A stretch of DNA of 64,000 nt from Actinophytocola xinjiangensis (GTDB taxonomy: Bacteria > Actinomycetota > Actinomycetes > Mycobacteriales > Pseudonocardiaceae): contig NZ_MSIF01000004.1 of NCBI RefSeq assembly GCF_001921215.1, forward strand, positions 372,001 through 436,000, written 5' to 3'. Made by a program: the position numbers and the translations under genes. Below the pieces are notes generated by a model. The model was not told where the DNA came from. It was given only the letters and a program-made list of their open reading frames with translations, and did not search any database. Below are positions 58,301-64,000 of this stretch, piece by piece. Every line of letters starts with the position of its first letter. The stretch's first letter is position 1.

Positions 58301-61300
58301 AGCCCAAGGCCGTCGGCGGAACCCACGGCGCGGTGGTGAACCGGCTGCGCTGGGGGTGGGACGCCCAGCCGTTCGCCCCCGGCGAGGTGGGCTGTCTGAA
58401 GACCGCCGCCACGTTCGTGGACTCGGTCGCCGAGCTGTTCGGCCCGCTCCTGCGCGGCGTTCCGGTCGTCATCGCCACCGACGACGTCCATGACCCGGTG
58501 CTGTTCCTGAGGACGCTCGCCGACCACGGGGTGACCCGCATCGTGGTGGTGCCGTCGCTGTTGAGCGTCCTGCTGGACACCATGGAGAGCACCGGCCGCC
58601 GCCTGCCCGCCCTGCGGTTGTGGACGGTGAGCGGCGAACCGCTGCCCGCCGACCTCGCCCGCCGGTTCCAGACGCTGCTGCCAGCGGCGACGCTGGTCAA
58701 CATCTACGGCTGCACCGAGGTCATGGCCGACGCCACTTGGCACGACCGCGCGGACGGCGGCACCACTGTGCCCATCGGTCTGCCGCTCACCAACACCCGC
58801 GCGCACGTCCTGGGCCGCCACCTCACGCCGACGCCCGTCGGGGTGCCCGCCGAGGTCTACATCGCCGGGGACGGCCTGGCGCGCGGCTACCTCGGCGCGC
58901 CAGGACGAACCGCGGAACGGTTCGTGCCGGACCCGTCCGGCGAGCCCGGGACCCGCATGTACCGCACGGGGGACCTGGCCCGCCGCCGCCAGGACGGCAC
59001 ACTGGAACACCTCGGACGCACCGACCGGCAGGTGAAGGTGCGCGGAATCCGGGTCGAGCCCGGCGAGGTCGAGACAGCGCTGCGCGGACTCGCCGGAGTG
59101 CACGCCGCCGCGGTCGTCGCGAAGCCCGGTCCCGGCGGATACACACGGCTGGTCGCCCACGTCGTGTCCGACGACGTGGACGTGCGGGCAGCGCTGACCG
59201 GCCAGCTCCCCGCGCACTTGGTGCCGTCCGAGGTGGTCGAGCACGAGCGGCTCCCGCTCACGTCGAGCGGCAAGATCGACCGGCGGACCCTCGAATCCCA
59301 CCAGGTCGCGACGGACAGAGCCCAACCGCGCACCGTGACAGAACGGGTGCTGCGGACGGTCTGGAGCGAGGTCCTCGACCGGCGGGCGCCCGACGTCCAC
59401 ACGAGCTTCTTCGACCTCGGCGGCGACTCCCTGTCGATGATGCGGCTGGTCCCGCGCATCCACCGCGAGTTCGCCGCCGAGCTGGGCGTGGCGGAGCTGT
59501 TCGCCGATCCGACCATCGCCGGGATGGCCGTGGCGATCGAGGCAGGACCGGCGTCGGCGGCGGGTGCGGCGATCCCGCGGCACCCCGACAACAGCGGACC
59601 GCTGTCCTTCGGCCAGCAGCGGATCTGGTTCACGCACCAGTACGCGCCGGACACCCCCGTGCTGAACGAGCACGTCCTGCTGCGGCTGACGGGCGCGCTG
59701 GACCGCGACGCCCTGTCCGCCGCCCTGGACGCGGCCCGCGCCGCGCACGACGTCCTGCGGACCCGGTTCGTCACCGAGGACGGGCAGCCGTGGCAGGTGG
59801 TCGACGCGCAGGCCCCGGCGGCGATCCCGCTGGTGAAGGCCGACGAGGCGGCGGCGCTGCTGCTGGCCCGGCAGGAGGTGGGCAGGCCGTTCACTCTGGA
59901 GACCGGCCCGCTGCTGCGGTCCACTCTGTACCGGACGGGGGAGCGCGAGCACCTGTTCGTCCTGGTCGCCCACCACATCGTGGTCGACGGGTGGTCGCTG
60001 GGGGTGCTGGCCCGCGAGGTGGTCGAGCGCTACCGCGGTAGGACACCACCCCAACCCGCTGTGCGGTACCTCGACTTCGCCGCGTGGCAGCGCGCGGGCG
60101 GCCAGGCTGTGGCCCGTGACCTGGAGTACTGGGCGGACCACCTCACCGGGATGCCCGGTGCGCTGAACCTGCCAGCCGACCGCCCGCGCCCGGCGGAGCG
60201 CTCGGTGTCCGGCGGGGTCCGGGAGTTCTCGCTGCCGCCGGAGACGATGGCTGCGGTGTCCGCGCTGACCAGGCAGACCGGCTGCACCCCGTACATGGTG
60301 CTCCTCGCCGCGCTCCAGACTCTGCTGTCCCGGTACTCGGGCCAGGCGGACTTCGGCATCGGCAGTCCCATCGCCAACCGCACCCGCCCCGAGCTGGAAG
60401 GGCTGATCGGCTACGTCGCCAACACGGTGGTGCTGCGGGCCGACCTGGCGGGCGACCCCACGTTCCGCGACCTGCTTGGCCGGGTCCGCGCGACCACCCT
60501 GCGCGCCTACGAGCACCAGGCGCTGCCGTTCGAGCAGGTGGTCGAGCACCTGCGGCCGGAACGCGACACCGGCCGCACCCCGCTGTTCCAGGTGATGTTC
60601 ATCCTCCAGAACGCGCCCGCCGCCGAGCTGGCGGCGTCGGGCCTCACCGTCACCGACGTACCGCTGCACAACGGCACCGCCAAGCACGACCTCACCGTCG
60701 AGCTGACCCCGACGCCCGAGGGCGGGTGCGCGGGCCGCGTCGAGTACTCCAGCGACCTGTTCGACGCCGACCGCGTCGACAGGCTCACCGGCCACCTGGC
60801 CGTGCTGCTGGACGGGGTGCTGGCCGACCCGGACCGGCCTGTCACGGACGTGGACGTGCTCACCCCCGGCGAGCGGGACCAGCTCGAAGCCTGGCGCCGC
60901 AATGACACCGTGTCGCCGGAAGCCCTCGTGCACCGGCTGGTCGAGGAACGCGCGGCGCGCCACCCCACCCGGGTGGCGGCCAGGCACGACGACCGGGAGC
61001 TGACCTACGGCGAGCTGAACAGCCGTGCCAACCGCGTCGCCCGCCACCTGCGGGAGCGGGGCGCCGAGCTGGGGGACCTGGTGGGCGTGCGCGCCGAGCG
61101 CGGCATCGACTACCTGACCGTGCTGCTGGCCATCCTCAAGGCGGGCGCGGTGTACCTGCCGGTCGACCCGGGTCTGCCCGCGGCCCGCGCCGAGCGCGTC
61201 GTGCGGGACAGCGGATGCGCGCTCACCCTCACCGACCTGGGCGAGCTGGTCGCCGTGGCGGGCGATGACACGGACCTCGCCGACGGACCCGGCCTGGGCG

Positions 61301-62709
61301 ATCTCGCGTACGTGCTCTACACCTCCGGGTCGACCGGCATGCCGAAGGGAGTGATGGTCGAACACCGCGGCATGACCAACCACGTCCTGGCCAAGCTCGG
61401 CGACCTCGGCATCACCGAGGCGGATGTGGTGGCGCAGAACGGGCCGCAGTCGTTCGACGTGTCCGTGTGGCAGTTCCTCGCCCCGCTGGTCGTCGGCGGC
61501 CGGGTGGAGATCTTCACCGACGAGGTGGCTACCGACCCGTCCCGGCTGATCGCCGAGGTGGCCGAGCGCGGGGTGACCGTCCTGCAGGTGGTGCCCGCGG
61601 TGCTCCGCGGCCTCGTGGACGTGCCCGACCGGCCGGACCTGCCGCGCCTGCGCTGGCTGGTGCCCACCGGCGACGCCCTCATGGTGACCCTGGCCCGCGC
61701 GTGGTTCGCTCATCACCCGCACGTGCCGCTGCTCAACACCTACGGCTCGACGGAGTGCTCCGACGACCAGTGCCACATCGCGTTCGATGGCCAGGACGCG
61801 CTGGTTGGATCGCCGCCGGTGGTGTCGATCGGCAGGCCGATCCCGGGCACGTCGGCGCACGTGCTGGACGGCAGGCTGCGTCCGCTGCCGGTGGGCCTGC
61901 CGGGCGAGCTGTTCATCGGCGGCGTCGGGGTCGGCCGCGGCTACCTCGGCGACCCGCGCCGCACCGCCCAGGTGTTCCTGCCCGACCCGTTCTCCGCCAC
62001 GCCGGGGGCACGCCTCTACCGGACCAGGGACCAAGTGCGCCTGCTGGCCGACGGCACCCTGGAGTTCCTCGGCCGCACCGACAGCCTGGTGAAGGTGCGC
62101 GGTTTCCGGATCGAGCTGGGCGAGATCGAGTCCGCGTTGCTCGACCACCCGACCGTGCGGGATGCGGCGGTGGTGGCCCGCGCCGACGGCGACGGACAGA
62201 AGCGGCTGGCCGCCTATGTGGTGGCCGACCCGCCGCACGACGACCTGCGCGCGTTCCTGCGGCAGCGGCTTCCGGAGTACATGGTGCCCGCGTCGATCAC
62301 CGCGCTGGACGCCTTCCCGCTGAACGGCAACGGAAAGGTCGACCGCGCGCGGCTGCCCGTTCCCGAAATGACGGCCCGCACGGCGGAGCACGTGGCGCCG
62401 CGCACTCGGGTGGAGACCGCCGTCGCGGAGATCTTCGGCGAGGTGCTGGGCGTGGACCGGGTCGGGGCGCACGACCGGTTCTTCGACCTCGGCGGGCACT
62501 CGCTGCTGGCGACCAGGGTGCTGGCGCGCCTGCGGCAGTCCTTCGACGTCGAGGTCCCGATGCGGTTCGTCTTCGCCGCCGACTCGGTCGCGGAACTGGC
62601 CGCCGAGGTGGAGCGGCGCGCCGCCGACCTCACCGACCTGATCACCGAGGTCGAACTCCTCAGCGACGAGGACGTCGACCGCTTACTGCGAGAGCGGGGT
62701 CTGTCGTGA
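52330..62709 (+). CDS. Hybrid PKS-NRPS: KS-AT-ACP-AMT-C-A-PCP-C-A-PCP
   Basis: A 3459-residue protein starting at GTG 52330 (overlap GTGA). KS at 1-425 (Cys173 in TACSTSL), AT at about 515-800 (Ser599 in GHSFGEY; FPFHSP is closest to the malonyl-type motif), ACP (Ser904), an aminotransferase at about 975-1405 (PLP Lys1266 in TYGKVLGGG), C (HHIAADGWS at 1555), A (code read as VDAVTSIADK, a match to beta-alanine VDxVxSxADK; Val2030-Asp2031), PCP (Ser2367), C (HHIVVDGWS at 2548), A (code read as DVWQVTTDDK; Asp3043; not recognised), PCP (Ser3391). It adds malonate, converts the beta-ketone to an amine, and adds two amino acids. A rare TTA codon lies at codon 3452. Confidence 0.95.
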   Translation: MNSTDIAITGMAIRCPGVTGLDEFWANLAAGVESVSRFAPDELEDAAFLSVDRTHPRFVPAGGELPDADRFDAAFFGMSPAEAELTDPQHRLFLECAWTAMEDSGRDLTSHDGAVAVYAGCGSNTYALSVLSGATSPMRAYQGLIGNEKDHLATRVAYKLNLSGEAISVQTACSTSLVAVHLACQSLLSGQSDIAIAGGVSVRAAQRTGYVYREDAIFSPDGHCRAFDARAEGTVFGSGLGAVVLRPLADALADGDRVYAVIKGSMINNDAGAKVGYTAPSVDAQAAVVAGALEFSGVRADDIGYVEAHGTGTRLGDPVEIAALAQAFRLTTDRTGYCPIGSVKTNVGHLDAAAGVTGLIKTALSLWHRKIPASLHCGEPNPAIDFGPFFVNTELRDWTAPDGRTRFAGVSSFGIGGTNAHMVLGEAPALAEHTAARPEVVVLTLSAKDDGGLRRLAARHAERLTDAVPLADYCATANTGRARLPHRLAVVGRTAADLREALAGQAITGEATGTRSVAFQFAGQGVWYPGLAEALYERAARFAEVIDECSALLGRSVLDPSADLSRTDVAQPVLFAVQYALARLVRSWGVRPDAVVGHSFGEYAAACLAGVFSLADGMRLVTERGRLMQRTDGLMAAVFAAEGEVDRALEPYRDRVSIAAVNGPAHTVISGDRAAVTDLIRRFDDRGVRVRELAGGFPFHSPLVDSVAREFQSTVDTVAFDRPRLPFVSGRTGEVATDLGCDYWAAQLREPVRYADSVATLVGRGVDVVVELGAHPVLSQLGTRAVADPAVLWVPTLAEGVDDQEALLTAAARLHVVGVSVDWAAVHGPPRRVADLPAYPFAGERHWLDTPHTPTPPAAPEAAPTSAEPATSAVRLREITAGLLRISPDSVDLDAPLLQVGLDSLALIEAAQVIEEELGVRLTVRQLLTDLTTLADVAAYVDRRRSAPAARPAPPAPAAAPRAEEDTAASKAFVPHRPITVVAEAAGPALREFVAAYTRRTAESKRLAGLHRPVLADNDNRVVSDFRMAIKEMVYPIAATSSKGARVVDVDGNEYVDVMMGYGSNLFGHSPDFVTDAVRAQLDRGVHIGVQSDLAGRVAALLAELTGLPRVAFCNSGSEAVMMALRLARTATMRTKVAMFAGSYHGIYDGTLGARRRLRADSAPTPVAPGIPQHMVDDLLVLDYDDPASLAALRAHGPELAAILVEPVQSRRPDVRPAAFLRELRAIADDTGAALVFDEIVTGLRTAPGGAQEWFGVRADLATYGKVLGGGLPIGAVAGRAGFLDTIDGGVWAYGDDSAPTTETTFFAGTFCKHPLAMSAALAVLTELKRAGAGFQESVNRRVDTLAERLNVLFAAEGVPITVAHFGSLFRFASTQDIHLLFYQLVHRGIHIREGHNAFLSAAHTDDDVDTIVRAVRDSVDALRELGALPGGPPRFAPTVAQRQLWTLARLTPEASAAYHQSAVLRLTGKLDVAALRRAVNRVVARHEALRTVFDLEDGWQRVLPEVVVDVPEVDGEDGITGLSREPFDLATGPLLRCAVARTGPENALFGFTAHHIAADGWSMGVLMAEIGTCYSAESGGQAPVLPEPTPFRDFARRTHRDEALAYWTDRMSGPLPTLDLPADRPRPAVARYQGARHTVELDRDLVDRLRTLGTGTGSTLFTVLLSAYSLLLHHLTGDDDVIVGVPTAGRLWRGSERIVGHCTNLLAARTLIDGAERAADLVRRVQADLLGAFEHQDLPFGVLVDHLGIRTDPGRTPLVATTFNLDRAVSPPALSDLAVELVATPVDHVQFDLVLNAVDADGGLRLDIDYRTDLFDAATISRWAGHYATLLSGMADRPESTVAALPVLSERERHDLSRWNDTAAVHPLPGLFDLFAEQVERTPGATCLWQGAESVTYAELAERADQAARHLRAHRIGQEDVVAVPADRSIRQIAAILGVLKVGAAYAPGATDARFRIDEWPERDGEPVTPARTDPDALAHVLRTSGSTGEPKAVGGTHGAVVNRLRWGWDAQPFAPGEVGCLKTAATFVDSVAELFGPLLRGVPVVIATDDVHDPVLFLRTLADHGVTRIVVVPSLLSVLLDTMESTGRRLPALRLWTVSGEPLPADLARRFQTLLPAATLVNIYGCTEVMADATWHDRADGGTTVPIGLPLTNTRAHVLGRHLTPTPVGVPAEVYIAGDGLARGYLGAPGRTAERFVPDPSGEPGTRMYRTGDLARRRQDGTLEHLGRTDRQVKVRGIRVEPGEVETALRGLAGVHAAAVVAKPGPGGYTRLVAHVVSDDVDVRAALTGQLPAHLVPSEVVEHERLPLTSSGKIDRRTLESHQVATDRAQPRTVTERVLRTVWSEVLDRRAPDVHTSFFDLGGDSLSMMRLVPRIHREFAAELGVAELFADPTIAGMAVAIEAGPASAAGAAIPRHPDNSGPLSFGQQRIWFTHQYAPDTPVLNEHVLLRLTGALDRDALSAALDAARAAHDVLRTRFVTEDGQPWQVVDAQAPAAIPLVKADEAAALLLARQEVGRPFTLETGPLLRSTLYRTGEREHLFVLVAHHIVVDGWSLGVLAREVVERYRGRTPPQPAVRYLDFAAWQRAGGQAVARDLEYWADHLTGMPGALNLPADRPRPAERSVSGGVREFSLPPETMAAVSALTRQTGCTPYMVLLAALQTLLSRYSGQADFGIGSPIANRTRPELEGLIGYVANTVVLRADLAGDPTFRDLLGRVRATTLRAYEHQALPFEQVVEHLRPERDTGRTPLFQVMFILQNAPAAELAASGLTVTDVPLHNGTAKHDLTVELTPTPEGGCAGRVEYSSDLFDADRVDRLTGHLAVLLDGVLADPDRPVTDVDVLTPGERDQLEAWRRNDTVSPEALVHRLVEERAARHPTRVAARHDDRELTYGELNSRANRVARHLRERGAELGDLVGVRAERGIDYLTVLLAILKAGAVYLPVDPGLPAARAERVVRDSGCALTLTDLGELVAVAGDDTDLADGPGLGDLAYVLYTSGSTGMPKGVMVEHRGMTNHVLAKLGDLGITEADVVAQNGPQSFDVSVWQFLAPLVVGGRVEIFTDEVATDPSRLIAEVAERGVTVLQVVPAVLRGLVDVPDRPDLPRLRWLVPTGDALMVTLARAWFAHHPHVPLLNTYGSTECSDDQCHIAFDGQDALVGSPPVVSIGRPIPGTSAHVLDGRLRPLPVGLPGELFIGGVGVGRGYLGDPRRTAQVFLPDPFSATPGARLYRTRDQVRLLADGTLEFLGRTDSLVKVRGFRIELGEIESALLDHPTVRDAAVVARADGDGQKRLAAYVVADPPHDDLRAFLRQRLPEYMVPASITALDAFPLNGNGKVDRARLPVPEMTARTAEHVAPRTRVETAVAEIFGEVLGVDRVGAHDRFFDLGGHSLLATRVLARLRQSFDVEVPMRFVFAADSVAELAAEVERRAADLTDLITEVELLSDEDVDRLLRERGLS
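62683..62685 (+). other. TTA leucine codon near the end of the PKS-NRPS gene
   Basis: Codon 3452 of 3459 is TTA, in a GC-rich gene where Leu is otherwise CTG or CTC in the regions I read. In many actinomycetes TTA is read by the bldA tRNA, made only in late development. Confidence 0.75.
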
Positions 62710-64000
62710 CCGAACGGAACGCGCGCATGGCCACTCTGTCCCTCGCCCGACGTGCGCTGATGGCGGAGTTGGTGCGGGAACGGTCGGGGGCGATCCCGCG
62801 GCGTCCCGCCGGGGCGGACCCGCTGTCGGCCGCGCAGCAGCGGATGTGGTTCCTGGACCAGTACGAGCCTGCCCAACCCGTCTACAACGTGTATGTCGCG
62901 GTGCGGCTGGTCGGCGCACTCGACGTCGACGCCCTGAGTCGCGCGATCGACACGGTGGTGGAGCGGCACGAGATCCTGCGCACCACCTACGCCCTCTCCG
63001 ACGGGGCGGTGACGCCGGTCGTCCAGCCCCCGAGCCCCCGGCCGCTGCCGGTCGTGGACGTGGTCGATGAGGTGGCGGCGGCGGGAGAGCAGGCGCGGCT
63101 CCCGTTCGACCTGGCGACAGGGCCGCTGCTGCGGACCTTGCTGCTGCGCAAGGCCGAGCACGACCACGTGCTCGTCCTGACCTTGCACCACATCGCCGCG
63201 GACGGCTGGTCGCTCGGCGTCCTCGTCACCGAGATCACCGCCCTGTATCGGGCGTTCACCTCCGATCAGCCGAATCCGCTGCCGCCCCTGCGGGTCCAGT
63301 ACGCCGACTACGCGCACTGGCACCGGGCCCAGGCGGACGGCCCCACGGCCGACCGACAGCTCGCCTACTGGCGGGAACGCCTGGTGGGCGCCCCCGCCCT
63401 GCTCGTCCTTCCCACCGACCGGCCGCGCCCGGTGCGGCGCTCGGGCATCGGGCGCAGGCAGCGGTTCATCGTCGGCCGCGACCTGGTGGCCGCGCTGGAG
63501 TCGGTGGCGCGCTCGGAACGGGTGACCCTGTTCATGACGCTGCTCGCGGCCCTGAACGTGGTGTTGGCCCGCTATTCCGGGCAGGCGGACGTGTGTGTCG
63601 GCACGCCGATCGCCAACCGGACCAGGCCCGAACTCGAGAACCTGATCGGGTACTTCGCCAACACCCTGGTGCTGCGCACGGACCTGTCCGGCGACCCGAC
63701 CTTCCGCGACCTGCTCGGGCGCGTCCGCGAGGCCACGGTGGGCGCATACGACCACCAGGACGTCCCGTTCGAGCGGCTGGTGGACGACCTCGCCCCGGAC
63801 CGCGACCCGAGCCGAACCCCGCTGTTCCAGGTGCTGCTGGTGCTCCAGAACGCGCCGATGCCCACCCCGGCCACCCCCGACGTGGTCGTCTCGGACGTGG
63901 AGATGCACAACGGCACGGCCAAGTTCGACCTCACCCTGATGGTCTACGACCAGGACGGCGAGCTGACCGTGACCGTCGAGTACGCCACCGACCTGTTCGA
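62706..64000 (+). CDS. NRPS, N-terminal condensation domain (runs off the window)
   Basis: The frame opens with GTG 62706, which overlaps the stop of the PKS-NRPS gene (GTGA), and stays open to the window end (431 codons). After a short docking-like N-terminus (ARMATLSLARRALMAELVRE), a condensation domain is seen: PLSAAQQRMWFLDQYEP, the active-site motif HHIAADGWS and VGTPIANRTRPELENLIGYF. An adenylation domain is expected to follow outside the window. It accepts the peptide from the PCP at the end of the preceding protein. Confidence 0.93.
   Translation, partial: MTERNARMATLSLARRALMAELVRERSGAIPRRPAGADPLSAAQQRMWFLDQYEPAQPVYNVYVAVRLVGALDVDALSRAIDTVVERHEILRTTYALSDGAVTPVVQPPSPRPLPVVDVVDEVAAAGEQARLPFDLATGPLLRTLLLRKAEHDHVLVLTLHHIAADGWSLGVLVTEITALYRAFTSDQPNPLPPLRVQYADYAHWHRAQADGPTADRQLAYWRERLVGAPALLVLPTDRPRPVRRSGIGRRQRFIVGRDLVAALESVARSERVTLFMTLLAALNVVLARYSGQADVCVGTPIANRTRPELENLIGYFANTLVLRTDLSGDPTFRDLLGRVREATVGAYDHQDVPFERLVDDLAPDRDPSRTPLFQVLLVLQNAPMPTPATPDVVVSDVEMHNGTAKFDLTLMVYDQDGELTVTVEYATDLF

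Overview
The window is very GC-rich, densely packed DNA in which most genes start by overlapping the stop of the previous one (ATGA or GTGA junctions) and GTG starts are common. Together with the gene families present (MoxR/DUF58/transglutaminase locus, ECF41 and ECF42 sigma factors, rifampin monooxygenase, FAAL-primed assembly line), this points to the chromosome of a filamentous actinomycete. The flavour is Pseudonocardiales-like, but the genus cannot be fixed from the sequence alone. No rRNA, tRNA, CRISPR array or insertion sequence was recognised.

Layout. 1-4.3 kb: end of a PhzF-family gene, a glutamyl-tRNA synthetase facing it, then a three-gene operon (DGPF/YCII protein, an ECF42 sigma factor lacking its sigma domains, an AhpD-like protein) behind a near-ideal ECF42 promoter. 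4.3-7.8 kb: a copper operon (CsoR-type operator, copZ, secreted His-rich protein, copA, strong terminator). 7.8-11.4 kb: an NB-ARC/TPR protein with a broken P-loop and a frameshifted glycosyltransferase-like gene. 11.5-21.8 kb: a cell-surface/signalling locus (Ser/Thr kinase, FnIII protein, MoxR ATPase, DUF58, a transglutaminase-fold protein without its Cys and His, a pseudokinase-FnIII protein, an FHA protein). 21.8-29.2 kb: VOC protein, an HTH-less TetR remnant, TetR plus a two-subunit ABC exporter/siderophore-type transporter, hydrolase, and an intact DGPF/ECF42 pair. 29.1-32.5 kb: an antibiotic-inactivation island (rifampin monooxygenase with a rifamycin-associated element, macrolide-type glycosyltransferase, Vat-type acetyltransferase). 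32.5-37.1 kb: ECF41 with its carboxymuconolactone decarboxylase partner, a TVP38 membrane protein, and a TetR/flavin monooxygenase pair. 37.1-43.0 kb: small RCC1-, tectonin- and secreted-type genes, a DUF389 membrane protein and a membrane M28 peptidase.

43.1-64.0 kb and beyond: the left part of an NRPS/PKS gene cluster transcribed rightward as one operon of at least seven overlapping genes. It begins with four heptamers TCGATGN spaced exactly 11 bp apart and 8 bp upstream of a -10-like element, the layout of a SARP activator site. The first genes encode a non-canonical carbamoyltransferase, SbnA-like and SbnB-like enzymes (2,3-diaminopropionate synthesis) and a threonine-synthase-like enzyme. 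They are followed by FAAL-ACP-C-A-PCP, then KS-AT-ACP-aminotransferase-C-A-PCP-C-A-PCP, then an NRPS that runs off the window. Two adenylation domains carry the Val-Asp signature of beta-alanine-type domains. My reading is that a fatty acid is joined to a beta-amino acid, extended with malonate, transaminated at the beta-keto position and then lengthened with further amino acids, probably including diaminopropionate or its carbamoylated form (ureidoalanine). I do not recognise this combination as a known product. The SARP gene itself is not in the window.
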